64,000 nucleotides of DNA from Chryseobacterium oleae (GTDB lineage: Bacteria > Bacteroidota > Bacteroidia > Flavobacteriales > Weeksellaceae). The notes under the pieces were generated by a model. It was not told the origin of the DNA. It saw nothing but the letters and a program-made list of their open reading frames with translations, and made no database searches. Positions 1-10,100 of this stretch are shown here, one piece after another. The stretch lies in NCBI RefSeq assembly GCF_900115055.1, contig NZ_FOVD01000008.1:163221-227220 (forward strand). The letters are read 5' to 3'. Position numbers and translations under genes: made by a program. How positions within the stretch are numbered: the stretch's first letter is position 1; every line of letters starts with the position of its first letter.

Positions 1-3000
1 TCGATGTCTTCATTGTTCAGCTCATTTACGATTCTGTTTCTGTTTTGGACCATTACCCATTTTTTAAGAAGACTTTTAAATAAAGACTTTGAAGAAATAA
101 CCAAACATCAGGAAATTTCCATTCTTTTTGCCGGAGCGGTAGGCGCATTGTGCTTTACCTTCTCAGATTCATTCTGGTTTTCTGCGGTAGAAGGGGAGGT
201 GTATTCTATGGCTTCCATGTTTATCGCCCTGTTGGTTTGGCTCGTGACGAAATGGGAAAATGAGTACAAAGCAGCTGATAATGAAAGATGGGTTATCCTT
301 ATTTTCTTTATACTGGGCCTTTCCGTTGGGGTTCACATGATGTGTATGCTTGCGGTTCCTGCCGTATGTCTGGTGTATTATGCCAGAAATTACAAGTTCA
401 CCTGGAAAAACTTTATCTGGGCCAACGCGATCACGCTGGGAATTTTGATCATTGTTTTCAAAATTATCTTCCCGCTGATCATGACCATGTTCGGAAGACT
501 TGAAATATTCTTTGTGAACGGACTGGGACTGCCTTTCCACTCCGGAACGGTGGCTGCATTTGTTCTTATGGCTGTCATCTCTTATTTCCTGATTAAATAT
601 GCAAGGAAAGCTAAAAAGAATGTGTACCAGACAATTGCTTTATCAGTGGTGTATATGGTTATTGGTTTCTCATGCTGGATGGTCATTCCCGTAAGAGCCA
701 ATGCCAATCCTCCTATGAACCTTAATGATCCGGATACAGCGATCGGTATGTTGGACTATTACAACAGAGAACAATATGGTGACTGGCCAACCATTTACGG
801 CCAAAATTATACGGCTTTCCTTGATGCCAACGGGATGGAGAAGAACGAAGACGGAAGTTTTAAAACTGTAAAAACCGGCGAAACGTATGAAAAGGATGAA
901 AAAACCGGAACCTACAGAAAAACCGGAGACCGTTTCAATTATGTTTTCAGTAAATCTCAGGTAAGCTTACTGCCGAGAATGTTCAATCAGGATAAGGATG
1001 TGATGGCCAACTACATTGCGATGTACGGAGCTCCGGATTTCACCTTCAATTACGATAATGAAGACGTAGCAGACAATCCTCAGGCGAAACAGATTTTTGA
1101 TGAATTGAGATCTAAATACGAAGATAAATCCATCACAGCAGCAGATTATCTGAAAGTAAAGCCTTACAACCTGATCAATGTTCAGAAACCTTCTCTGGCC
1201 CAGAATATGGAGTATTTCATCACCTTTCAGAACGGGTATTATTTCGTAAGATATCTGATGTGGAACTTTGTGGGAAGACAGAACGACCTTGAAGGGAAAA
1301 TGGAAAACACGAGAGGGAACTGGATCTCGGGAATTTCTTTTATAGACAATGCTTTGCTTGGAAATCAGGACAAAATGCCGGCTAAATTTAAAAATGACAG
1401 CACGGTGAAGTTCTTCTTTTTACCCTTGATATTAGGACTCATCGGATTTTTCTTCCAACTGAACAGAGACTTCGGAAGATTCTACGCACTTCTTTCACTA
1501 TTTGTTTTAACCAGTTTTGGTATTGTTTTTTATACGGGTGTTAAGCCTTTTGAAGTAAGAGAAAGAGATTATGCAATGGTAGGTTCGTTCTATGCATTTG
1601 CCATCTGGATCGGGCTTGGAGCTGGTGCTATTTTATGGTTGATCCAGTCCAAAGTAAAATCTAATTCCATTAATCTTGTTTTAGGTGTCGTATTATTGGG
1701 AGTTCCTTTGATGATGGGCTTCCAGAACTATGTACCGCATGACCGAAGCAAAAAATCAGCGGCGAGGGATTATGCCTATTCATTCCTAAAATCAGTTTCT
1801 AAAGATGATATTATCTTCATCTATGGAGACAACGATACGTTCCCGGTGTGGGCTATCCAGGAGACAGAACGTTTCCGGGATGATGTGAAAACGGTCAACT
1901 TTACGCTTTTAGCGACTCCATGGTATATTGATCAGGTGAAAAGAAAGACTTATAATGCAACAGGAATTCCTACCCAACTGACTCACGAAGATTACAGAGA
2001 TGGGGTGAACGACCAGATCTATATGATGAAAAAAGAGGATTGGGAAGGCGTTTTCTCTATGTTAAAAGAACAGGGTGTTCCGGATACAGAATTCGGGGCC
2101 TTTAGAAAATACCTTACCCAGGATTCTATGACGTTGAAAGAAGCCATGAGCTTTTTAAAATTTAAATCGCCTGAAAAAGATCATCTTTTAAAAATGTACT
2201 TTGGTGAGGAAAAATTTGAGGAATACAATATCCTTCCGGTCAATAAATTCATCCTTCCGGTGAATAAGGAAAATGCATTAAAGGCAGGAATTATCACTCA
2301 AGCCGATCTTCCGAACGTCGTCAACCAGATCATGATTACTTATAAAGGAAATACCCTTTACAAAAACAACCTGATGATGATGGATATGCTGGCTAATTTC
2401 GACTGGAAACGTCCTATCAACTTTTCATCAGGAGGAGTCTATGACAGCGAGAATATTTTCTATCTGGATGAATATCTGCAGTTTGAAGGTTTCAGCTACA
2501 AGTTGGTGCCTATTCGTACAACTCCAAATACGGACGGTGATATGGGAAGGATAGATGTGAATGCCCTTTACAATACAGTGAAAAACTTCAGATGGGGGAA
2601 TTTTAGAGACCTCAGTATTCATTACGATGAAGCTGCCACATCCAATATCATGGTTTACAGAATGGCAGCAGGAAGAGCCGCTTCAGCATTGGCATTAAAC
2701 GGACAAAAAGGAAAAGCGCTGGAGATATTAGACTTGGTTTCAAAAGAAATTCCGGCAGAAAAATACAATGATCCGCGTTCGCTGAGTTCTATGGTGACAG
2801 GATATATTATAGCAGGGCAGGAGAAAAAAGGGCTTCAGCTGGCTGAAATTCTTAAGAAAGAAATTTTCGAAGAATATGATTATTACCTAAGTCTTTCTCC
2901 CACATTTCAGAAGCAGTCCGCCAGGCAGATGAGAGTGAAGCCGATGGAATATTCTATGGTGGTAGCAGCCGTTACAGATGCCTATGAAAAACTGGGACAG

Positions 3001-3240
3001 AATGAGAAGGCCTATGCCTACCTGGTGAAATCTATAGAACCCATCGATAAAAAATTCAACATTTTTATCAAAGAATTGCAGCAGATGGGCAAAGAAAAAG
3101 CGACGAAGGAATCTGAAAATGTACAGAAAATTACCCCTTTTTATCAATATCTGTTTGATGTGATGCAGCCTTTTGATTCTACCTATTCAAAAGAAAAAGA
3201 AGATCAGATTACCAGAGCTATGATTAAGGTGACACAGTAA
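1..3240 (+). CDS. DUF2723 family membrane protein, 5' end cut by the window
   Basis: The reading frame is open from the first base, so the gene begins upstream; the ATG at position 4 is internal, because family members normally have a further N-terminal stretch with the first membrane helices before the segment seen here (FTILFLFWTITH). The visible 1,079 codons hold several hydrophobic helices in the first 230 residues, a second membrane cluster around residues 465-575, then a soluble half with the conserved-looking IYGDNDTFPVWAIQE segment near residue 605. This matches PF11028 (DUF2723), a large polytopic inner-membrane family related to TMEM260 and GT-C-fold glycosyltransferases; a role in protein or surface glycosylation is inferred, not shown. 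The gene ends at TAA and is followed 42 bp later by a perfect terminator hairpin, so it is transcriptionally separate from the lanthipeptide locus. Family assignment is firm; substrate is unknown. Confidence 0.85.
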   Translation, partial: SMSSLFSSFTILFLFWTITHFLRRLLNKDFEEITKHQEISILFAGAVGALCFTFSDSFWFSAVEGEVYSMASMFIALLVWLVTKWENEYKAADNERWVILIFFILGLSVGVHMMCMLAVPAVCLVYYARNYKFTWKNFIWANAITLGILIIVFKIIFPLIMTMFGRLEIFFVNGLGLPFHSGTVAAFVLMAVISYFLIKYARKAKKNVYQTIALSVVYMVIGFSCWMVIPVRANANPPMNLNDPDTAIGMLDYYNREQYGDWPTIYGQNYTAFLDANGMEKNEDGSFKTVKTGETYEKDEKTGTYRKTGDRFNYVFSKSQVSLLPRMFNQDKDVMANYIAMYGAPDFTFNYDNEDVADNPQAKQIFDELRSKYEDKSITAADYLKVKPYNLINVQKPSLAQNMEYFITFQNGYYFVRYLMWNFVGRQNDLEGKMENTRGNWISGISFIDNALLGNQDKMPAKFKNDSTVKFFFLPLILGLIGFFFQLNRDFGRFYALLSLFVLTSFGIVFYTGVKPFEVRERDYAMVGSFYAFAIWIGLGAGAILWLIQSKVKSNSINLVLGVVLLGVPLMMGFQNYVPHDRSKKSAARDYAYSFLKSVSKDDIIFIYGDNDTFPVWAIQETERFRDDVKTVNFTLLATPWYIDQVKRKTYNATGIPTQLTHEDYRDGVNDQIYMMKKEDWEGVFSMLKEQGVPDTEFGAFRKYLTQDSMTLKEAMSFLKFKSPEKDHLLKMYFGEEKFEEYNILPVNKFILPVNKENALKAGIITQADLPNVVNQIMITYKGNTLYKNNLMMMDMLANFDWKRPINFSSGGVYDSENIFYLDEYLQFEGFSYKLVPIRTTPNTDGDMGRIDVNALYNTVKNFRWGNFRDLSIHYDEAATSNIMVYRMAAGRAASALALNGQKGKALEILDLVSKEIPAEKYNDPRSLSSMVTGYIIAGQEKKGLQLAEILKKEIFEEYDYYLSLSPTFQKQSARQMRVKPMEYSMVVAAVTDAYEKLGQNEKAYAYLVKSIEPIDKKFNIFIKELQQMGKEKATKESENVQKITPFYQYLFDVMQPFDSTYSKEKEDQITRAMIKVTQ

Positions 3241-3281
3241 AAATACATCCTTCTTTAAGTAGAGTATTTCAATAAGATCCC

Positions 3282-3313
3282 AAATCCGTCAAATCACAAT
3301 TTGACGGATTTTT
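3282..3313 (+). terminator. Intrinsic terminator after the DUF2723 gene
   Basis: Perfect 13-bp inverted repeat (AAATCCGTCAAAT / ATTTGACGGATTT) with a CACA loop, running into a short T tract. It ends transcription from upstream and insulates the lanthipeptide promoter. Confidence 0.85.
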
Positions 3314-3653
3314 CATGTAAAGCCAAAACTAAAAACCGGCATGATTGAAGAAATTTTTGAGTGCCCGTCTACGGATTCGGTGAAATAATGGGAGTCAGCT
3401 GAGCTGAAAAACTGACAAAAAAACCGATTATCACCTTACTTCAGTTCAGATTTTAATTTTTTTTTAATTTTTTTTCAGGAATAAATTCTGTCATTTTTAT
3501 TATGTAAGTATTTTTACGATTTATTGTTTTTCCCTTTGCTGTGGCTTATAGCGGGTGATTTTTGATATAGAACACTTTATGATACAGCCTATAAGAAGAG
3601 ACTTGTATTGAACCGGAATAAACTGTATTCATCCCTGTTTCGTGATTTTTTGT
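3314..3653. other. Intergenic stretch without a supported gene
   Basis: About 340 bp of AT-rich DNA between the DUF2723 terminator and the lanthipeptide promoter. I see no convincing coding sequence: the only longer reverse frame runs into the precursor gene and has no family signature. Homopolymeric T runs near 3455-3475 are the only notable composition feature. Confidence 0.5.
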
Positions 3654-3682
3654 TTTGTATGTAAAATATTTTTTTATTTTTG
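3654..3682 (+). promoter_or_regulatory. Predicted Bacteroidota promoter of the lanthipeptide precursor
   Basis: A TTTG at 3654-3657 and TATTTTTG at 3675-3682 are separated by 17 bp, matching the Bacteroidota sigma consensus TTTG-N17-23-TAnnTTTG. Transcription would begin near 3689, about 20 nt before the precursor ATG. No classical Shine-Dalgarno precedes the ATG; the leader is A/T-rich, as is usual in this phylum. Confidence 0.6.
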
Positions 3683-3708
3683 TTTTGCAATTAAAATAAT
3701 TAACAACC

Positions 3709-3921
3709 ATGAAAAAATTAACAAAACTTAAATTTGATAAGAAAGTTATCAATGAGTTGACAAAGGTAGAGCAGAGCTCTGTAAAAGGAGGGGTAGCAGA
3801 TCTTGAAGTTTCTAAAGATTTTGATACACCAACATTTAATGACAAGTGTTTTGACGGAGGTTCTACAACTTTCAGAAAAGCTTGTACATGGTGTGGTTTC
3901 TTCCACAGTACTAAGTGGTAA
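3709..3921 (+). CDS. lanA: Class I lanthipeptide precursor with GG-type leader
   Basis: A 70-residue peptide. Residues 1-28 form a charged leader (KLTKLKFDKKVI ... VKGG) of the type seen on Bacteroidota class I lanthipeptides, ending in a double glycine at 27-28. The predicted 42-residue core has three cysteines (C47, C59, C62) and nine Ser/Thr (S35, T40, T42, S52, T53, T54, T60, S67, T68), so up to three (methyl)lanthionine rings are possible; S52-T54 and T60 lie close enough to C59 and C62 to form small rings, and T40/T42 precede C47. The C-terminus is aromatic and basic (CGFFHSTKW). LanC and LanB genes follow on the same strand, which makes the assignment strong. It has its own promoter and is separated from the modification genes by a hairpin that would let it be made in excess. 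Ring pattern and activity are not deducible from sequence. Confidence 0.85.
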   Translation: MKKLTKLKFDKKVINELTKVEQSSVKGGVADLEVSKDFDTPTFNDKCFDGGSTTFRKACTWCGFFHSTKW

Positions 3922-3942
3922 AAAATAGCTAATTATTGGCTG

Positions 3943-3981
3943 CAGATGATTTGTTTTAATTAACAGATCATCTGTGTTTTT
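3943..3981 (+). terminator. Attenuator-like hairpin between precursor and modification genes
   Basis: Inverted repeat with 13-bp arms (3943-3955 and 3962-3974, one G-U pair) and a 6-nt loop, followed by TGTTTTT. It sits 21 nt after the precursor stop and before the S41 gene, the usual place for a partial terminator that sets a high precursor-to-enzyme ratio. It also covers the GTG at 3974, which argues against that codon as a start of the next gene. Confidence 0.7.
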
Positions 3982-4021
3982 ATATGGATATACTGCCAGG
4001 AACTTCTTAGCTGTTAATTTT

Positions 4022-5731
4022 ATGAAACTCAAATTTTTTTTCGGAATTCTTGTTTCGGTTTTGATCGGGATCTTTTTTTTCAGTAAAAGAAATGCACCCA
4101 AAGAAGGCACGACTCTTTTCTACAATACCATTCAGAGTGTGGAAAGCGATTCTGTTGCAGGAAAAGAGAAAGAGCTTTTGGAACTGTGTAAAGTCTGGGG
4201 TCTTATAAAATACCATTCATCCGACCGCGATCTCATCCGGTCGTCCGATGCCTCGCTTATCAAAGCATATGAGAAAATCATGACGGGCAAGGCAGATCTA
4301 AATATTTTAATCTCCCGGGACCTTCAATTACCCGCAAATAATCAGTCTGACGTCCATCCATCCTATATCGGTTTTCTACCGGATAAAAACTGGATTGAAA
4401 ATTCTGAAATCATTAACCCGGAAAATAAAAGAAATTTAATAGACTTTATTGCTGCATCTTACCGGAATTCCGGAGAAAGACTCGTAACAGCCGAAGACAA
4501 TGGGGAATTAAGTTTTGAAGATGATTCTCTGTTTTATGACGAATCAAAAACGACACCTGCACAACGTTTCCTTTCCTTATGCAAGCTATGGAACATTACC
4601 CGGTATTATTATCCTTATTTTCAAACTATTTCCGAAAACTGGAATCATGTCTTTTTTGAAATACTGCCCCTGTTTATCAATGCAGACAATGAGCAAAAGT
4701 ATTATGCAGCGGTTCAGATCTTTGGTTCCCGGTTAAAAGACAGCCACGTTGCTGTCAAAATGGGAGATTCTGATGAATACGACGGAAAATATGTTGGCAA
4801 TGCTGTTTTAAAAACCATAGACGGAAGAACTTTTGTAAAAGGTTTTATTGTAAATTCCGTTCAGAGTGCACTCAAGAAAGGTGACGAAATACTCACCATT
4901 AACGGGAAGAATATTACTTCGGTTCAGGACACTTTAAAAGAAAAAACTTCAGGTTCCAATGACATTGTGTTAAGCCGTGATATCAACCGTTTACTGTTGC
5001 TTTCCAAAAAGAAAACAGCTCAGCTCGGGATTATAAGGCAAAACAGAATGATGACCATTCAGGAACATTTAACGCATATCAATACCGCAAGAGAAACTGA
5101 AGAAAAACAGTATAAAAGCAATGCCGGAAAGGCGGTGTCAAAAATCATAGACAGGAATATCGGGTACATCAGGATCAATGATATCTTTTCCGGAAATTTC
5201 AGAGTTTCTTTTGAGAAAATAAGACACGCTAGAGCCATCATTTTTGATTTGCGGGCTTATCCTAATGAAATAGCAGTAGATTTTCTGAAGTATTTCGATA
5301 CCAGACCTTTTCAAACCATGAATTTATACCGGGCAGATGTCACTTATCCCGGAATGATGAGGACCATAGAAAACGAAATGCATACTCCTGATGCTAAAAA
5401 AGACGCATACACGGCACCGGTGGTAATTTTGATCAACGAATATACCCAAAGTCAGGGCGAAAGCATGCTTCTGGCTATGAAATCAATAAAAAATTCAGTT
5501 ACTTTAGGTGATTATACAGCAGGAACCAACGGAAATGTGATGGTGATCAAGCTGCCCGGAAAAACAAAGATCCGGATGAGCGGAATAGGGGTACTCCTGC
5601 CTGATTACAGTGCCACTCAGAGAACGGGAATCAGACCTGATATTCTGGTTCAGGAAAATTCAGCTTCTTTAATGAAAGGTGAGGACATTCAGCTGCAAGA
5701 AGCTATTAATTATATCAACAAAAAACTATGA
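4022..5731 (+). CDS. Membrane-anchored S41 family serine protease in the lanthipeptide locus
   Basis: A 569-residue protein from the ATG at 4022; this start gives a clean N-terminal signal anchor (KLKFFFGILVSVLIGIFFF), whereas the upstream GTG lies inside a hairpin. The first ~190 residues resemble no family I recognise. A PDZ-like segment follows (KKGDEILTINGKNITSVQD, about residues 280-300), then an S41 peptidase core: FDLRAYP strand-loop, INEYTQSQGE with the putative nucleophile S477 in the position of the Ser of TASASE in typical S41 enzymes, and TAGTNGNV with the later IRMSGIGV strand. The enzyme should face the periplasm. It overlaps the next gene by 4 nt (ATGA), so it is co-translated with the lanthipeptide genes. 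With no LanP or C39 transporter in the window, removal of the precursor leader after export is the most attractive role; immunity or self-degradation of the peptide is an alternative. Confidence 0.8.
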   Translation: MKLKFFFGILVSVLIGIFFFSKRNAPKEGTTLFYNTIQSVESDSVAGKEKELLELCKVWGLIKYHSSDRDLIRSSDASLIKAYEKIMTGKADLNILISRDLQLPANNQSDVHPSYIGFLPDKNWIENSEIINPENKRNLIDFIAASYRNSGERLVTAEDNGELSFEDDSLFYDESKTTPAQRFLSLCKLWNITRYYYPYFQTISENWNHVFFEILPLFINADNEQKYYAAVQIFGSRLKDSHVAVKMGDSDEYDGKYVGNAVLKTIDGRTFVKGFIVNSVQSALKKGDEILTINGKNITSVQDTLKEKTSGSNDIVLSRDINRLLLLSKKKTAQLGIIRQNRMMTIQEHLTHINTARETEEKQYKSNAGKAVSKIIDRNIGYIRINDIFSGNFRVSFEKIRHARAIIFDLRAYPNEIAVDFLKYFDTRPFQTMNLYRADVTYPGMMRTIENEMHTPDAKKDAYTAPVVILINEYTQSQGESMLLAMKSIKNSVTLGDYTAGTNGNVMVIKLPGKTKIRMSGIGVLLPDYSATQRTGIRPDILVQENSASLMKGEDIQLQEAINYINKKL

Positions 5732-5952
5732 AAACCAAACGTATAATAACCCTTTTTTTGATAAGTTTTATCACGGTAAACTTATTGATGTACTTAGACT
5801 ATGAAACTGTTTCACTGATAGAAATCTACAGAAACTCCGAATCTACCATGGAAGTGGCTTTCGGAACAATGATCCTGTTTATTGTGCTGTTGGTGATTTA
5901 TTATATTGCTTATCTGATCAGAAAAAAAATGCTGCATGGAAAAACGAGATGA
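5728..5952 (+). CDS. Small two-helix membrane protein of the lanthipeptide operon
   Basis: A 74-residue protein with two predicted membrane segments (about residues 5-22 and 44-64), a short acidic hairpin between them (YLDYETVSLIEIYRNSESTME) and a basic C-terminal tail (RKKMLHGKTR). No family is recognisable. Its ATG overlaps the protease stop by 4 nt, and its own end overlaps the LanC start by 17 nt, so it is embedded in a chain of coupled genes and is very likely real in spite of its size. Possible jobs include self-immunity, a membrane anchor for the LanB/LanC complex, or a partner of the protease; the sequence does not decide between them. Confidence 0.75.
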   Translation: MKTKRIITLFLISFITVNLLMYLDYETVSLIEIYRNSESTMEVAFGTMILFIVLLVIYYIAYLIRKKMLHGKTR

Positions 5953-7141
5953 ACTTAATACACTGATCGGAATTTGTGAAAAAGAGATCAAAGAAGATAT
6001 TGTAGATCTGGGCATTTTCACCGGATATCCCGGACTGGCCCTGTATTATTTTGAAAAGCATAAGCTGTTTAATGACAGTGAAGCATTTGATAAATTTGAA
6101 CATTATCTGGATAAATCCCTCAACGGGTTGCAGGAAGACAAGGTGTTTTCTTTATGCTCCGGTTCTGTAGGCATCTATTATCTGATCTTTTATCTTACCA
6201 AAAACGAATATTTTGATGAGCCTATAGAGGAATCTTTCGAAGAATTCCCTGAATATGCCGATGATCTTCTGGAATACTATGCCGGAAAAAGAAATTTCGA
6301 TTATCTCCATGGTTTTATGGGCGTTCTGTTCTTATGCCTTGAGCTGTATTCCTTCAGCACGGACGATGATTTTAAACATAAGATAAAAGACAGAATCATC
6401 ACGGTCGTTCACCTACTGAAATCTCTGTCAGTACCAGTTGACGAAGATAAAATTGCCTGGATCTCAAAGGGACTTTACAGCAAAGTGGAAGGCTTTTCAT
6501 TTGGTTTTGCTCATGGGATTCCAAGTATCATAAGTCTGCTCAGCAATGTGTATACGGCTGGTATTGAAAAGGAAATCATTAAAGAAATGTTGGATAAGTC
6601 CTACAATTTCATCAGATCGGTACAGGGAGATTACGACGGTTCAAGCTTCCCGAATTTTATCACTGTACGTGACGGAGAACGCATAGCCACCGACAGCAGT
6701 CGTCTGGCCTGGTGCTATGGGGATCTGAGTGTAGGGATTGCGATGCTCCATTACGGAAAGGCACTGGGAAACGAAGAAAGTGTTTCCGAAGCTGAAAAAA
6801 TACTCCTGAAAACCACGGAAAGAGAATACGGAAAAACAGGCGTTGTAGATGTGTTCTTATGCCACGGCAGTTCGGGATTGATTATGATGTATCATTATTT
6901 GTACAGAGTTACCGGAAATGAAGCCTTTAAAAAAGCTACAGATTTCTGGATCCAGGATACCCTTAGCATTGGCAGCCATCCGGAAACCGGGATGAGAACA
7001 TGGCTGGGCAGTGAAGGCTGGATAGAGCAGGATACCATTCTGGAAGGGCGCACAGGACTGCTGCTACAACTCTATGCCTTAACCCATAAAGACTATAAAA
7101 ACCCATTAGAAAAACTATTTTTACTAGACCATGAACATTGA
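5936..7141 (+). CDS. lanC: LanC-like lanthionine cyclase
   Basis: A 401-residue cytoplasmic enzyme of the LanC family (usual length about 400). The hallmark motifs are present in order: GYPGLALYY near residue 30, YLHGFMGVLF near 123, FGFAHGIPSII with H193, LAWCYGDLSVG with C260, and FLCHGSSGL with C309 and H310. C260, C309 and H310 are the three zinc ligands expected of an active cyclase, which adds cysteine thiols to dehydrated Ser/Thr to close thioether rings. All ligands are intact, so it should be catalytically competent. The start lies inside the preceding small gene and the stop overlaps lanB by 11 nt, indicating translational coupling. The C-terminal motif ILEGRTGLLLQLYAL is also typical. 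Confidence 0.92.
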   Translation: MEKRDELNTLIGICEKEIKEDIVDLGIFTGYPGLALYYFEKHKLFNDSEAFDKFEHYLDKSLNGLQEDKVFSLCSGSVGIYYLIFYLTKNEYFDEPIEESFEEFPEYADDLLEYYAGKRNFDYLHGFMGVLFLCLELYSFSTDDDFKHKIKDRIITVVHLLKSLSVPVDEDKIAWISKGLYSKVEGFSFGFAHGIPSIISLLSNVYTAGIEKEIIKEMLDKSYNFIRSVQGDYDGSSFPNFITVRDGERIATDSSRLAWCYGDLSVGIAMLHYGKALGNEESVSEAEKILLKTTEREYGKTGVVDVFLCHGSSGLIMMYHYLYRVTGNEAFKKATDFWIQDTLSIGSHPETGMRTWLGSEGWIEQDTILEGRTGLLLQLYALTHKDYKNPLEKLFLLDHEH

Positions 7142-10100
7142 ATTTATAGATAAAATGATCCTCAGGACGCCCATCGGGTCTGTTGATGATCTTAAACCTA
7201 TCAGTGAGATTAAAGATATAGCCACAGAAGGGTTGAAATTTGTAGAGAAAACCTTTACAGGACACTTCAGGCTGGCACTTCTGTATGCTACAAAAAATTT
7301 ATTTGAGGAAATTACAAAAGCCATAGAGACCAAAGATCTTCCGGAGAAAATGTTTTTCAGCTATGTAAAATATTATGTACGCTATTGCTCCAGATCGACA
7401 CCGTTCGGACTGTTTTCTACTTATGGGGTTTGTGATTTGAAAGAAGGAGGTGATGCCTTTTCCGTGCAGATAGAGGAGAGCGAAATCCGTATGAGAATAA
7501 GCCTGAGCTACATCTATGAATTAAGTAGAGAAATCAGCAGCAGCAAAAATCTGTGGAAGTACAGTTTTCTGTATCCCAATCAAACAGCTTTCAAGATTGC
7601 TGACGATATACGATATAACGAGCTGTATATCAAGCCTTATTCTATGAATTACAGACTGTCATCAGTCGCTTCCAACGATGTTCTGGAATATATCTTTTCA
7701 GAAAGCGGACAAGGAATCTATTTTGAAGATCTGTCTGCAAAGCTCCAGGAAGAAGGCTACGAGAAGGAAGAAGTAGAGGAATATCTTGATGAACTGATTG
7801 AAAATAATGCCCTGCTGATGGACATTTTCCCGTCACCAGCCACCAATCATTATGTAGAGGCATTCATAGAAAAATTGAAGAAATTTAAAGATAACGGAGA
7901 AGTTATTTCAATAAAAGGAAAGGAAAAAACGGTCAAGCAGATTGTTGAAGAAGTAATTCAGCTTCAGAGTGATCTTAAAAACGGGATCAAAGAATCAGAA
8001 GCCGGATCATCAGAAAAGCTGGAGAATCTGCTTCTGAATGAGATGCAGAATATTGATGTCACCAGCTTCAGAGACGGTGAGGCAGAGATTGGCAGCAAAG
8101 TCTTTCATAATGTAAAAAATACACTCTTTTCACTTTCCTATCTGAATTCCAGAAGGAAAGAGAAAGATCCTTCACTGACTCAGTTTATCGATGAATTTAA
8201 AGATAAATACGGAGAATCGGAACTTCCGCTTTTACATGTGATCGATCCGGAGCTGGGGATCTTTACAGATCGTGTAAGCAGCATCTCCACACCGTTTCTG
8301 GATGGAATTCTTTTTCAGACCGGAGGCGGAAAGGATTATAGATTTACAGAAGTAGATCAATACCTGTTCAGTAAATACCAAAATGCTTTACAATTCGGGA
8401 AAACTGAGGTTGTCCTGAAGAAAGAAGAATGTGCAAAATTCAAACCTTCCTATTCAAGGGTTTTCAGCCAGACGCTGAACTGTAATATGACGCTGTTTAA
8501 AGATCAGCAGGGTCAAACGGTAACGGCTATTCATGGGGCATTCGGGTCCAGTGCGGTCAATAATATGGGGAGATTTACCCACGGCTCTGAAAAACTGCAG
8601 AAGCTGGCCGAAAAAATCGTAGAAATAGAATATGAAAATCTGCATGAATCGGTGGAATATGCTGAAATTGTAGATCTTCCAAGTTTAAGGCATGGAAATC
8701 TAGTAGTGAGGGAAAACTATCTGAAAGACGAGATCCTGATCAATATTCCGGCTCCGTCAGATACGGGCAAGAACACTATAAAACTGTCTGATATTACCAT
8801 TTCCATACGAAGTGAAGAGGTGATTTTAAGAAATAAAAATACCGGAAAGATCATCGTTCCGCGTTTGAGTAATTCCCATAATTTCCAGCTGCAGAACTTG
8901 TCTCATATTTACAGATTCCTTTCGCTGATTCAGGTACAATGGGATTGCTCGATCAGTTTTTCATGGGGCTTTATCGATTCCTTTGCCAAATTTACCCCTC
9001 GTGTTAAAATTGAAAGAGTAATCGTCAAAGAAGCTGCCTGGAATCTGAACCAGACCGATCTTACCTTTTTAAAGGCAAAAGAGGAAAACCTTTTCTCAGA
9101 ATTCAAAACATTCAAGGAAGAATGGAAAATTCCGGATAGCGTTTATCTGGTGGAAGGAGACAACAAGCTTCTTTTTGACCTTTCTTCTGAAGTTTTCATC
9201 CGCCTTTTCGTTTCTATGATTACGAAAAAGGAGAAAGTTACCCTGATTGAAGATTTGGTTACAGAAAACTCCAACGTTATGAGTAAGGATAAAAAACCTT
9301 TTTATTCTGAACTCCTGATTCCTGTGATCATACAGGATGAAAAACAGAATTTTGAGTTTAAAGACCTTTCCGACAACCGTTCCAAGTTGTCTCCGCTGTC
9401 TGAATGTTTATACATGAATATCTACACGGGCGAACAACAGATGGATTCTCTTCTCAAAAATGAACTTTTTGAGCTTAATGGAAAATTGTTTGAAAAAGAT
9501 CTGATCAACAACTTCTTCTTTATACGGTATAACGAAAACGGAACCCACATCAGGCTGAGGTATTTCATCAAAAATTATGAAGTTTACAACGATCTGTTTG
9601 CCCATATCCGTGAAGCGATGGGAACATACATAGAGCAGGATATCATCAAATCATTTGAGATCACTACCTACAAAAGAGAACTTGAAAGATATGACTATGC
9701 CGGCATTGAATTCTCTGAAACCTATTTCGGTAAAGAAAGTGCCATGATCATGCTTCTGTTGAGGGAGCTGGAAGAAGTCGGGTTTGAAGACCGATGGCTG
9801 GCAGGAACTGTTTTCATAGATAAACTGTTGGACAAGTTCGCGTATACGCTGGATGGGAAAATGGAATTTTTCACTCAGTTAAGCAGCCAGTTCAATCAGG
9901 AATTTAATTCCAACAAAGCCCTGACAAAAGTAATAGCGACAAAATATAAGTCTTCCGAACAGGCTATTCATAGTTCTATCGGTTTGGAAAATAATGAATT
10001 AGCCAATGTTTACAGACTGTTTGATTCATTCCTGAATTCTTTCTCACTTGATAATCTTTTAAGTGAAAAGGGCAGGGAAGACCGCAACAGTTATGTGGGG

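Noticed and set aside
3974..4021. GTG at 3974 as start of the S41 protease
   Set aside because: It lies in the 3' arm of the attenuator hairpin and would put 16 residues before a good signal anchor that begins at the ATG at 4022.
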